Source of the DNA: Candidatus Thiodiazotropha sp. (ex Monitilora ramsayi)
GTDB taxonomy: Bacteria > Pseudomonadota > Gammaproteobacteria > Chromatiales > Chromatiaceae
Length of the DNA: 64,000 nt
Reading direction: 5' to 3'
Assembly: GCA_025655595.1 (NCBI GenBank)
Contig: JAHXIO010000011.1
Span: 372,001-436,000 of the forward strand
Positions 22,909-31,555 of the stretch are shown piece after piece. The notes beneath the pieces were generated by a model that did no database searches, had not been told where the DNA came from, and saw only the letters and a list, made by a program, of their open reading frames with translations. Within the stretch, counting starts at the first letter, position 1, and each line of letters starts with the position of its first letter. The translations under genes and the position numbers were made by a program.

Positions 22909-23302
22909 CTCTCACCACATTCATGCATCCCTGTGGTCATTGAGACCATTACCTGTCATGGATATATGTTTTCATTCCTGAGAAATTATCGGCATCGAAT
23001 ACGCCACTATGAATCTGTGACTTTTTTCACTTGTCACATTTAAATCAAGGAAGCACTGGATGGGGTGATCCTTGTGGGATCGTGAAGACTTCACACCCAA
23101 CAGCCCTTCCCTGGCAAAGCATCTAATCCCTTCGAGTTGGAGTAGATCCGAACCACGCCATCCTTGGCATGGCTCAGAACCGGTTGACAGGGAGGCTGTG
23201 GCACCTCCCTCTACTATCGAAAGTTTCACTAGAAATGGGTGGCACATCCCTGTGCCGATGGCTGGCCTGAATTTGTTAGACCAAACCAAAATAAAACATT
23301 TA
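22909..23302. other. Intergenic region upstream of the sugar transferase
   Basis: No convincing gene. It contains the CRP-like operator at 23013-23033 and several short inverted repeats: GTGAAG with CTTCAC around 23080-23092, GGGAGG with CCTCCC near 23188-23207, and GGCACA with TGTGCC near 23244-23259. The stem at 23188-23207 could end transcription from the unknown gene at 23303, but no T run follows. Confidence 0.5.
23013..23033 (-). promoter_or_regulatory. CRP-like operator upstream of the sugar transferase gene
   Basis: The half-sites GTGA (23017-23020) and TCAC (23027-23030) are separated by six bases, the exact spacing of a CRP site. The same 21 bases recur at 24071-24091 upstream of the next minus-strand gene. 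The CRP-like regulator at 14966-15634 has the recognition-helix residues for this sequence. Confidence 0.6.
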
Positions 23303-23983
23303 CTAAAATCGTTTTATTTCAGGTAATGAAACCGCTCCAGGAATGTACTTTGCCTGACCAAATCGACTACCTGATGACTCCCCACCATCTCCAACGGCTT
23401 GCCCGAACAACAGTTTCATCTCCTCCTCCGACTTCACACGGATTCGGGACTCCACTACATTTCCGAACAGTGGAGCAAAAGCAGGGTTTATCTCCGGTAC
23501 CTGATTCCACGAAAGCACAACTCGTATTTTCGGCTGTATACCGTCCAGTACACACCCCCAATAGCGGTTCCCGTCGAATCTGACGGATACGGTTTGACGA
23601 ATGGGAATCCCGTCCTCTTCCGCACCGGATGGCGGGTCGCTGACTCTGAAGTGGGTGAGACTCACCGACTGATACCCCTCACCTCTGCCCCAATCGATGA
23701 AAAATCTCACATACTCGATGGAACCGTGACGGCGCAATGCACCGCTGTACCCATCCGGTTGATGAATATCCACTACGGCCATCAGACGGCCAGCATCAGG
23801 ATTGATCACGGCACAGAGCAGCTCCTCCCAGTAGGTAACTTCCGAATGGCCTGCTGAATTTTTCAGGATCTCACCTGGTGTAACCTGCCCAACCAGAAGA
23901 TGATCCAGAAACACGCCGCGAGTCTGTATCAATTTCTCAAGTACCGGAGCCTCTACCGACATTTCTGATGTTTGTGTATCCAT
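23303..23983 (-). CDS. Protein of unknown function, CRP-site controlled
   Basis: About 226 residues from the ATG at 23983; a GTG at 24007 would add eight. I recognise no family. There is no signal peptide or membrane helix. The central part looks like a compact beta-rich domain (YWEELLCAVINPDAGRLMAVVDIHQPDGYSG, FFIDWGRGEGYQSVSLTHFRV), and there are repeated W and Y residues. A Ser/Gly-rich stretch lies near the C-terminus (GDGGESSGSRFGQ). The upstream operator is identical to the one before the sugar transferase gene, linking the two in regulation. Codon use and full open frame support a real gene. Confidence 0.75.
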   Translation of the reverse strand: MDTQTSEMSVEAPVLEKLIQTRGVFLDHLLVGQVTPGEILKNSAGHSEVTYWEELLCAVINPDAGRLMAVVDIHQPDGYSGALRRHGSIEYVRFFIDWGRGEGYQSVSLTHFRVSDPPSGAEEDGIPIRQTVSVRFDGNRYWGCVLDGIQPKIRVVLSWNQVPEINPAFAPLFGNVVESRIRVKSEEEMKLLFGQAVGDGGESSGSRFGQAKYIPGAVSLPEIKRF

Positions 23984-24070
23984 GATTCTGTCCGCCGCTC
24001 TCTTCACTCAATGCATGGACACAGCATGTCACTGCACCTCGCACAGCCGGTATGAAAGGGAGCATTATCG

Positions 24071-24091
24071 ATCTGTGACTTTTTTCACTTG
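24071..24091 (-). promoter_or_regulatory. CRP-like operator upstream of the unknown gene at 23303-23983
   Basis: GTGA (24075-24078), six bases, then TCAC (24085-24088). The 21-base block is identical to 23013-23033. It lies about 90 bases before the preferred ATG and just past the end of tilS. Confidence 0.6.
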
Positions 24092-24143
24092 ACGACATCA
24101 AGCAAATTGGGACAGGCGCACTACCCGATGTTCGAACTGACGA

Positions 24144-25466
24144 TTAAGCGACCCAGCGTATTCTGACGCCGTTTTCTCCGGGCAGCGCGGCAAAAGGTTG
24201 GCAGACCATACGTTCGGGGATTGCCGCCAGCTCACCATCCAGATAGATCAACGGCAGACGGGATCTCTCCCAGGGAGGGATGCCCCACTCTTGGAACAGC
24301 TTCTTCAACTGACGGCGATGGGCTTGGCCTGCTGGCAGACAGCGCTCTCCGCCCACACGGAAGCGGACCTCGACCCGGGCCTCTGCCCAACGACCCGCAC
24401 TTATTCCGTCACTACCCGGTTCGGTATATAGCTTACCCAGTTCTCCGGGAAGTAAGAGCTGCCGCTTGTCTTCCCAGATCATAGTGGAGGGGGGAACGAT
24501 ATCCGCCGGCAAACGGGAAAGCAGCAATCTGTCGCGGTAGCGCCGCACCTGCCATTCACCCCACACGACCTGTGGCTTGGCATCAGGTCGTCCATTGACC
24601 ACTTCCTGCTCGATCCGCGTCAGTTTTTTGGAGTGAGGCATAGATGCCCCCTGCTGATTGAGCCAGTATCTTAGAAGATTACGCAGACGTACGCTGCTCA
24701 GGCACCGCAGAGCCTGAATGGAGAGGCCCGAGCGATCCTGCAGGAGAACGGAGGCCAGATCCGACTGAGCCTCCTCTTTCGCCAGACTCTGCAGCTCACC
24801 ACTGAATCCGGCGGCACGGGAGAGGGTCACGGGCGCCGATGGCCAGCGCGACTTCAACAACGGCATCACTTCGCGGCGGATAAAATTGCGATCGAAACGA
24901 AGATCCCGGTTGGATGGATCCTCCAGCCATTGCAGCTGATGTTCCTCCGCATAGTCCTCCAGCGATCCTCTGGAGTAGTCCAGCAGCGGTCTGGCCAGCC
25001 ATCCCGGATCGAAGCGACTGACTACGGGCATGCCGGCAATGCCCGCAGGCCCGCTACCTCGAAGCAATTGAAGCAGAAGTGTTTCGGCCTGATCATCCTG
25101 GTGCTGGGCAGTCAAAACCAGAGCCCCTGCTCCCATCACACCGGCAATGGCCTTGTAGCGAGCCTCCCTGGCAACCGCCTCCAGGCTCTCTCCCGGCTTT
25201 GGACGCAAGCCCAAACTGACTGTTTGCACAGGTACCTGATACTCGGCACAGAGCGATTCACAGAACTCCTGCCATCTGTCGGCCTCCTCCTGCAGGCCAT
25301 GGTTCACATGGATCGCCTGAAATGACCAGGGTAAGACCTGTCTTATCGAGACCAGCAGATGAATAAGAACGCAGGAGTCGACGCCGCCACTCAAAGCGAC
25401 ATAGGCGAGATCGGCGGAGGGCAACCCCTTGAGTGTCTCAAGCAGCCGGTTGGCAGAGAGATTCAT
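24144..25466 (-). CDS. tilS: tRNA(Ile)-lysidine synthase
   Basis: TilS converts the wobble cytidine of tRNA-Ile(CAU) to lysidine so that it reads AUA. The 440-residue protein has the PP-loop ATPase motif ALSGGVDSCVLIHLL at about residues 24-38 and the second conserved block AQHQDDQAETLLLQLLRGSG. The C-terminal domain, with VRFRVGGERCLPAGQAHRRQLKKLFQEW (about 370-397), is typical of the long TilS form. It follows accA by 27 bases, a common gene order. Confidence 0.97.
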   Translation of the reverse strand: MNLSANRLLETLKGLPSADLAYVALSGGVDSCVLIHLLVSIRQVLPWSFQAIHVNHGLQEEADRWQEFCESLCAEYQVPVQTVSLGLRPKPGESLEAVAREARYKAIAGVMGAGALVLTAQHQDDQAETLLLQLLRGSGPAGIAGMPVVSRFDPGWLARPLLDYSRGSLEDYAEEHQLQWLEDPSNRDLRFDRNFIRREVMPLLKSRWPSAPVTLSRAAGFSGELQSLAKEEAQSDLASVLLQDRSGLSIQALRCLSSVRLRNLLRYWLNQQGASMPHSKKLTRIEQEVVNGRPDAKPQVVWGEWQVRRYRDRLLLSRLPADIVPPSTMIWEDKRQLLLPGELGKLYTEPGSDGISAGRWAEARVEVRFRVGGERCLPAGQAHRRQLKKLFQEWGIPPWERSRLPLIYLDGELAAIPERMVCQPFAALPGENGVRIRWVA

Positions 25467-25493
25467 GGATGTTCCCGGTAAGCAGGAACCGGA

Positions 25494-26453
25494 TCAGTCC
25501 CCTGAGAACTGTCCGTACTGCATGAGACGCTGATACCGGGAATCCAGCAACTTATCGATGGCCATACTGGTGACATTATCCAATCCCTCAAGCAGCGCAT
25601 GCTTGAGATTGGTCGCCATTGCCTCGATATCCCGATGGGCGCCACCCAGGGGTTCGGGTACGACTTCATCGATTAGATTCAGCTCTTTCAGGCGATCCGA
25701 CGTGATCGCCATCGCCTCGGCGGCCAACGGCGCTTTCTCTGCGCTCTTCCAGAGAATCGAGGCACAACCTTCAGGAGAGATCACCGAATAAGTACTGTAT
25801 TCCAGCATCATGACACGGTCACCTACTCCGATCGCCAAGGCGCCCCCGGATCCACCCTCGCCAATGACAGTGCAGATGATCGGGGTACGGAGACCAGACA
25901 TCTCCTTCAGATTGCGCGCGATGGCTTCGCTCTGACCCCGCTCCTCGGCACCCACACCCGGATAGGCGCCCGGGGTATCGATAAAAGTGAGAATGGGTAA
26001 TTTAAAGCGCTCAGCCATCTCCATCAGTCGAAGGGCCTTGCGGTACCCTTCCGGACGGGGCATACCGAAGTTGCGATACAGTTTATCCTTGGTGTCACGC
26101 CCCTTCTGATGGCCGATCACCATCACCGGGCGCCCCTCCAGCCGCGCCATTCCGCCAATGATGGCGTGGTCATCGGCAAAGGCCCGATCCCCATGCAGCT
26201 CATGAAACTCGTCAAATACACGGTTGATGTAGTCGAGCAGATAGGGCCGTTGGGGATGGCGCGAGAGCTGAGAGATATCCCAGGGTTTCAGATTGGAGAA
26301 GATCGACTCAGTCAGCGTCTGGCACTTGTTCTCCAGCCGTGCGATCTCATCCTGAATATTGATTTCATTATCGCTACCGACAAGCCGCAGCTCCTCGATT
26401 TTCGCTTCGAGCTCGGCAATCGGTTGTTCAAATTCTAGAAAGTTCAGATCCAT
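25494..26453 (-). CDS. accA: Acetyl-CoA carboxylase carboxyltransferase subunit alpha
   Basis: AccA forms the carboxyltransferase with AccD and makes malonyl-CoA, the first step of fatty acid synthesis. The 319-residue protein shows the crotonase-like core: [54 protein letters not shown] and [15 protein letters not shown]. The N-terminal helix ([23 protein letters not shown]) is standard. Start ATG at 26453. Confidence 0.98.
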   Translation of the reverse strand: MDLNFLEFEQPIAELEAKIEELRLVGSDNEINIQDEIARLENKCQTLTESIFSNLKPWDISQLSRHPQRPYLLDYINRVFDEFHELHGDRAFADDHAIIGGMARLEGRPVMVIGHQKGRDTKDKLYRNFGMPRPEGYRKALRLMEMAERFKLPILTFIDTPGAYPGVGAEERGQSEAIARNLKEMSGLRTPIICTVIGEGGSGGALAIGVGDRVMMLEYSTYSVISPEGCASILWKSAEKAPLAAEAMAITSDRLKELNLIDEVVPEPLGGAHRDIEAMATNLKHALLEGLDNVTSMAIDKLLDSRYQRLMQYGQFSGD

Positions 26454-26867
26454 GCGCGAAATATACCCGAATCAAAATCGTTAGGACAGTCTGGGGTATG
26501 TTATTGGCCAGGTAAATAACTCTATAGATCCATAGTATAGGCAGTGAATCGCATCCACAGAGTCATCTCGACTTGCTGGATCGGCGGCATACCCTGACCG
26601 GGGACGCCCGCCACCCTGTACTTAGCACTATCCCTGTTCCTGTGTAAGTGCGGGAGTGACTGCGGGGACCGTACACGGGTTCGTTATATCAGGTAAAACG
26701 GCCCCCTGGCTAAAGCACCGCCACTGCCAAAAGGCTCAGTCCAGTTGATATACCCGATCGAAGGGGCTGTTGATGAATATGCTATCCAGGGCGGGAGACG
26801 AAGTTCATTACATTTGGTACCACGCCAGTCGAGTCCGCTACCGGGCCCCTGCCACCGGAAACAAAGG
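26454..26867. other. Intergenic region upstream of accA
   Basis: About 414 bases between accA and the small zinc-motif gene. No gene is supported; the open frame opposite (to 27001) lacks any sequence sense. The accA promoter is expected here but no clear -35/-10 pair was picked out. Confidence 0.4.
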
Positions 26868-27083
26868 TCAAATTTTGTATGTCCTCTGAATCGCTTTACG
26901 CACCGGACAGCCACAAACCAGCGAATCACCGAATGGGATCTGATACCCGCAGTTGCGGCACTGATCAGATGAGACAAACAACACCTCTCCCCCTGCGGCA
27001 ACGTAATCGATCCGGCAAAGCTTAAAGGCGGCGTCCTTTAAACAACGATGACATGACTGACAGCGGTCAGCTTCAGCCACCAC
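26868..27083 (-). CDS. Small cysteine-rich protein, probable zinc ribbon
   Basis: 71 residues if it begins at the GTG at 27083. Cysteines occur as CQSCHRC (residues 8-14), a single C, CRNCG and CGCP, giving two probable zinc knuckles. The remainder is charged and reads like a real protein rather than noise. There is no ATG in frame: an ATG 35 bases upstream is out of frame, and a TGA blocks extension. The start may therefore be GTG, or the 5' end may be frameshifted. Family not recognised. Confidence 0.5.
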   Translation of the reverse strand: MVAEADRCQSCHRCLKDAAFKLCRIDYVAAGGEVLFVSSDQCRNCGYQIPFGDSLVCGCPVRKAIQRTYKI

Positions 27084-27411
27084 TGTGGCTTTAATCTGAT
27101 ATTTGGTTTCTCATCCATGACAATCTCATCACTTACCTACCACAATGCATCCTGCAATTGTTCCTGCAATTATGATCTCTCCACTGAAACAGAACTTCAT
27201 TAACATTTGGCAATTGAAGCCCATTTTTTTCAAGTTTCTTGTGCCAAACATCGACACCCACCCTGTCCCTACAGAGCAGAGCATCTGGTTGAATGGTCTA
27301 CAATCAATGGATTGATGAAGCGAGGTTCAGTGCCAGTAAATAATAATACGTCTCATTAGACTCCCCAAAGGGAGCATTAGAATCAAGCAGCATTATCATG
27401 GGAGGATGATT
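27084..27411. other. Intergenic region between divergent small zinc protein and lipoprotein genes
   Basis: About 328 bases, AT-rich, with no supported gene. A small stem CTCCC-CAAA-GGGAG lies at 27361-27374, about 40 bases before the lipoprotein start. Confidence 0.4.
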
Positions 27412-28620
27412 ATGATCACCTGGACACAGCAGTCCCTATCGGCCTTTGTAACCCTCTTTTCACTATTTCTTCTGGCCGCCTGCGGCGGTGGTGGCGGTGG
27501 TGGCACAGCCGGCACGACTACAGCGACGGGCGTTTTCAAAGATGCCAATGTCTCCGGCGTCACCTATGCATCCGGCGCGCAAAGCGGGACCACAGGCACC
27601 GATGGCGGCTTCACATACGAGGTGGGACAACCGGTCAGCTTCAACCTTGGTGGCGTGACCATAGGCAGTGCGACAGGCAAATCGGTCATCACACCTATCG
27701 ACCTGGTTCCCGGCGGTGCCAGCAACACGCCGGAGGTGGTCAATATCGTCCGCTTTCTGCTGATGCTGGACTCAGACGGCGATCCCAGCAACGGCATCAC
27801 GATCTCATCCGGGGTACAGACCATCGCCGACAGCTGGTCTGCGGTGGATTTTTCATCCGTAACCCTGGCTGCGGACCTGACATCGATAATCTCTGATGCG
27901 GTGTCGGCGGATGGCGGCAGCCACACGTTACCGGACAGCACCACGGCACAAACCCACTTGGAATCGACTCTGCTTTGTGTCCGTGCAGGTGGCTACACAG
28001 GCACTTTTTCCGGGGATGATACCGGACCTTTCGGGGTACTGGTGGATGCCTCCACGGGACTTCTCTCGGGATTTGCCTTTAGCACCTCTGATAATGAATT
28101 ACTCAGTCTTAGCGGCACTGCTGCGGTCAGTCTCGATCAGAATGCCACTTTCATCACCGGTGACGTCTCCTCAGGCGCCACATTCAGTGGACAGTTCACG
28201 GGGTCCGATCAGATCAGTGGCAGCTGGAACCTCTCATCCACGAATGAATCTGGTACCTTCTCCGGCAACCGGGTGGGTGGAGCCGCCGCTGCCACGCATC
28301 GCTTTACCGGCAGCTTCAATACCAATGTAGGCTCTCCCGTGATCTCCTACGGGCTCTTCACCTTCGATGTCGACGCCTCCGACAATGTCACCGGAGTGGC
28401 CTATACGGTCTATGCCACAGATGGCACCTTGGGTGAATCTGCACCGTTCACCGGTACTCTCACCGGTTCCGCACTGTCTGCACAAATCATGGACGGCAGC
28501 GTGGTGGATGCCACCATTACCGGTACGCTGAATAAAGCTGCAGGAACAGTCGTCGGCACCTGGAGCGATATGGACGGGAATACCGGTACCTTCTCAGGCA
28601 CGGGTTGCAGACTGAATTGA
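27412..28620 (+). CDS. Large lipoprotein, Gly/Thr/Ser-rich, unknown function
   Basis: About 402 residues. A lipoprotein signal ends in LLAAC, followed by a run of seven glycines that acts as a flexible tether. The segment after it (about 35-100: VFKDANVSGVTYASGAQSG, then YEVGQPVSFNLGGVTIG) is a beta-rich domain seen in many secreted gammaproteobacterial proteins. The C-terminal half contains repeated short beta motifs such as GTFSGNRVGG, ATITGTLNKAAG and GTFSGTGC, suggesting a beta-sandwich or barrel-like fold. ATG at 27412 has GGGAGG six bases upstream and is preferred over the ATG at 27406. No enzyme motif is seen. Confidence 0.8.
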   Translation: MITWTQQSLSAFVTLFSLFLLAACGGGGGGGTAGTTTATGVFKDANVSGVTYASGAQSGTTGTDGGFTYEVGQPVSFNLGGVTIGSATGKSVITPIDLVPGGASNTPEVVNIVRFLLMLDSDGDPSNGITISSGVQTIADSWSAVDFSSVTLAADLTSIISDAVSADGGSHTLPDSTTAQTHLESTLLCVRAGGYTGTFSGDDTGPFGVLVDASTGLLSGFAFSTSDNELLSLSGTAAVSLDQNATFITGDVSSGATFSGQFTGSDQISGSWNLSSTNESGTFSGNRVGGAAAATHRFTGSFNTNVGSPVISYGLFTFDVDASDNVTGVAYTVYATDGTLGESAPFTGTLTGSALSAQIMDGSVVDATITGTLNKAAGTVVGTWSDMDGNTGTFSGTGCRLN

Positions 28621-28631
28621 TCTCATGACCG

Positions 28632-28655
28632 GGCCGGAGTAATTAAACTCCGGCC
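28632..28655. terminator. Terminator hairpin between convergent genes
   Basis: GGCCGGAGT and ACTCCGGCC form a perfect 9-base stem around AATTAA, 12 bases after the lipoprotein stop. The T run is short (TT), so its strength is uncertain. Confidence 0.6.
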
Positions 28656-28789
28656 TTCACAATTCAGAGAATCGACACGGGAAGTGGAGAACACTTTTGG
28701 CGGCGGTTTGCGCTACGAAAGATGCACAAGAGCCGCCCCACCATCAATTGAATGACTTGTAGAGAGCGGCCACGCTGCACCTTAAGCCA

Positions 28790-30727
28790 TTAACCGTCTG
28801 AAGGTACAGACTTCTGACTCAGCAACGGCAATGGCAATGGCAATGGCACATGTAAAGCGGCCCCAATCGCCCGCAGGAGTTCCAACTCCTGAGTGATAAC
28901 CTGCGCATCGGTGAGAATCGTCTCCACCAGCGCTCTGATGAGCCGCTCCTTCTCCCGTATCCTCAACCTGTCGAGCCGCTCGAGCGCCTTATCCAATGCA
29001 TTCGGCCAGTTGGACGGTATCTGTATTGGAGACGCATCCAGACCGGCGCTTTTGATGCCGACAGCGTAGCTTCGCGACACCATCCCCTGGTCGGCATGTC
29101 CATGACTGGCCAGGATGGCGATCACATTCCGCACCGCCTGTGCCTGATTCATGAGGGTGTCACTGCCCCCGGTACGGCTTTGGGCAGGGTTCATCGCATC
29201 GGTCAGATGCAGTGTGATCACTTTCGCCAGCAGAAATTCAAAGACCTCGATCTTACCGTCCAGATGGACAATTTCGGTGACAGTCTCGAGCATGCGGTGG
29301 ATAAATGCCTCAGGCCTTCTCTTCAAGGCGGGAAACGCAATTTCCAGCAGGGGAAGGCGATGCGAGGGCTGAATCGGCATGGCGGATGCCATTAGATAAC
29401 GCACCTGCGCCTCGCTCTCCGCGCCAAGCTTTTCAGCAATGGTAAAGAGTTGTCGATCACGCAGAGAGGCATCCTGATCGAGCAGAACGCAGAGTAACAA
29501 TTCGGGCGCCCATTCTGTGGAGCGGGCCGCAGAGACCAGGCTGGCAGGCAGAGTTGCAGCCAAAGCCGCCGCAGTGACGATTCGCTCCCAGTCCGGTCGA
29601 CCTATGCCCTCGATGATCGTGCGCGGATCGAACGGCGCACGCTTCGAGGAGGCTTTCGATGCAACCGCTTCTTGATCCGCCTCCTTGCGGGATCGTCGTT
29701 GCAGGCGTTTTGCAATTTCAGCCAGCTCACTCTCCCGAAAGCCGGGGTCGATACGTTGGATACGCTCGATGATAGGCGGATGGGTGGCAAACATGGCGGC
29801 ACTGACACCCTGGCCGAAGAGCATGTGGGCGATCTCCTCGCTGTCCCGTGCCAGCACAGCTCCCTGACTATGTACCGCAATCTTCTTCAATGCCCCGGCG
29901 ATGCCTTGGGGACTACGGGTAAACTGCACCGCAGAGGCATCGGCCAGATACTCCCGCTGGCGGGAGACAGCGGACTTGATCCAGCGGGCGAAGAAGAGGC
30001 CGATGTAGCCGATTGCCATGAGAGCGATGGCAAACAGGATGATGGCATTGCCACCGTTGTTTTTCGACCGTGATGAGACTCGAACACCGGAGAGAATTCG
30101 CCGGCCGGCAATGGCCAGGATCAGAATACCGAACAGTGCCCCCATGAGCCGGATATTGAGACGCATGTCCCCATTGAAGATATGGCTGAACTCATGGGCG
30201 ATGACGCCCTGCAGCTCCTCCCTGTTGAGACTCTCCAGGGTACCGCGGGTGACTGCTACCGCTGCATCGCTGGGGGAGTAACCTGCAGCGAAGGCATTGA
30301 TGCCGGACTCTTGCTCCATGACATAGATCTCGGGCACCGGCACACCCGAGGCGATAGCGATCTCTTCCACTACATTGCGTAATCGCCGGCGAAGCGGGTC
30401 CTTCGAATCAGCCTCTACCGGGACACCCCCCATCTGTCTGGCCACCACAGCACCTCCCTCTTTCAGACTGGCACTTCGGTAGATGCTGGCCAGAGCAATC
30501 GCAGCACCTGTGCCACCCGTGCCGACCAGGAGAATGGGGCTATGAGTAGAGAGAAAGCGACCAAAGGTATTGGGGGCTGTCACCATGGGTTCATTGAGTG
30601 TGCTGCCAAAAAGAAATAACAGCACGATATCGATAGCGATGATGATGACAATAACCGCAAGGATAAACAGCAAGACCAGACGGCGAGTGTTACGTCTAGC
30701 CTCGTCCTGACGTTCGAAGAAATTCAC
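28790..30727 (-). CDS. M48-family membrane metalloprotease with long C-terminal extension
   Basis: A 645-residue protein starting MNFFERQDEARRNTRR. Two N-terminal helices (about 17-40 and 60-82) and two more (about 195-215 and 225-245) surround the zinc motif HEFSHIFNGD near residue 175. This is the HtpX-like M48 layout, but HtpX is only about 290 residues long. The extra 300 residues (about 340-645) are helical and include VHLDGKIEVFEFLLAKVI, reminiscent of TerB-type repeats. It lies immediately downstream of lemA, a frequent pairing. Likely a membrane protein quality-control protease. The C-terminus holds a short Pro-Leu repeat encoded by a hexanucleotide repeat. Confidence 0.88.
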   Translation of the reverse strand: MNFFERQDEARRNTRRLVLLFILAVIVIIIAIDIVLLFLFGSTLNEPMVTAPNTFGRFLSTHSPILLVGTGGTGAAIALASIYRSASLKEGGAVVARQMGGVPVEADSKDPLRRRLRNVVEEIAIASGVPVPEIYVMEQESGINAFAAGYSPSDAAVAVTRGTLESLNREELQGVIAHEFSHIFNGDMRLNIRLMGALFGILILAIAGRRILSGVRVSSRSKNNGGNAIILFAIALMAIGYIGLFFARWIKSAVSRQREYLADASAVQFTRSPQGIAGALKKIAVHSQGAVLARDSEEIAHMLFGQGVSAAMFATHPPIIERIQRIDPGFRESELAEIAKRLQRRSRKEADQEAVASKASSKRAPFDPRTIIEGIGRPDWERIVTAAALAATLPASLVSAARSTEWAPELLLCVLLDQDASLRDRQLFTIAEKLGAESEAQVRYLMASAMPIQPSHRLPLLEIAFPALKRRPEAFIHRMLETVTEIVHLDGKIEVFEFLLAKVITLHLTDAMNPAQSRTGGSDTLMNQAQAVRNVIAILASHGHADQGMVSRSYAVGIKSAGLDASPIQIPSNWPNALDKALERLDRLRIREKERLIRALVETILTDAQVITQELELLRAIGAALHVPLPLPLPLLSQKSVPSDG

Positions 30728-30777
30728 AGTCTATCGTTGCCGTTGAAACAAAGTAGTGCCTATATCGCCGATCAACA

Positions 30778-31368
30778 TCAGCCGAATGAAACCTTAGGCA
30801 CTTCCCGTTTTACCTCATCCTCAATCTCAAGCAATGGTGCGGCCTGGAAACGAAACCAGCCGGAGATCAGATTACTCGGGAACGACTCCCGATCGATGTT
30901 GTATTGCATCACTGAGTCGTTATAGGCCTGACGGGCAAACGCCACCTTGTTTTCTGTGCTGACCAGCTCTTCCGAAAGCTGCATCATATTCTCATTCGCC
31001 TTCAGATCGGGGTAGGCCTCGGCAAGTGCGAAAAGACGACCCAGGGCACCACTTAGCCCCTGTTCCGCTTCACCCAATTGCTTCATCGCATCGGGATCGG
31101 AGGGATCCCTAGCCGCCTGCTGCAAGCCGTTGACTGCCCGGTTTCGTGCCTCGATAACGGCCTCAAGTGTCTCTTTCTCATGCTTCATATAGCCTTTGGC
31201 AGTCTCCACCAGGTTCGGAATCAGGTCGTGGCGGCGAGTCAGTTGCACATCGATCTGGGCAAAGGCATTCTGGTATCTGTTTCGCCCCGTGATAAGCCTG
31301 TTATACATGCCGACGCCAAACACGACGACTCCCAGAACAATGAGCAGTAGTACAATCAGCGTTGTCAT
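30778..31368 (-). CDS. lemA: LemA family membrane-anchored protein
   Basis: LemA proteins have one N-terminal helix and a long helical bundle of unknown biochemical role. Here MTTLIVLLLIVLGVVVFGVG is the anchor, followed by the family blocks YNRLITGRNRYQNAFAQIDVQLTRRHDLIPNLVETAKGYM and YNDSVMQYNIDRESFPSNLI. The ATG at 31368 is preferred, with AGAGGG upstream; an ATG at 31398 is also in frame. It pairs with the downstream M48 protease gene, 50 bases away, as in many bacteria. Confidence 0.93.
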   Translation of the reverse strand: MTTLIVLLLIVLGVVVFGVGMYNRLITGRNRYQNAFAQIDVQLTRRHDLIPNLVETAKGYMKHEKETLEAVIEARNRAVNGLQQAARDPSDPDAMKQLGEAEQGLSGALGRLFALAEAYPDLKANENMMQLSEELVSTENKVAFARQAYNDSVMQYNIDRESFPSNLISGWFRFQAAPLLEIEDEVKREVPKVSFG

Positions 31369-31555
31369 GGCTTGAATCCCTCTTTTAGGTTTATCCATGG
31401 AGCATTGTCACAGGATTTTAATCTTCCAGGTGACAAATTGCAGTAATCGCCTGACGACTAACAAGGAGATGTCACGGATGTTTACAGCAATCGGTAGGGA
31501 AAGCTAATCAAAAATCTCATTCTTGATTAAAAAAACGGGGGCCTGAAAGTGATTT

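Noticed and set aside
26684-27001. A 105-codon minus-strand frame overlapping the small zinc-motif gene
   Set aside because: No ribosome site and no recognisable protein pattern; the overlapping cysteine-rich frame is the better candidate.
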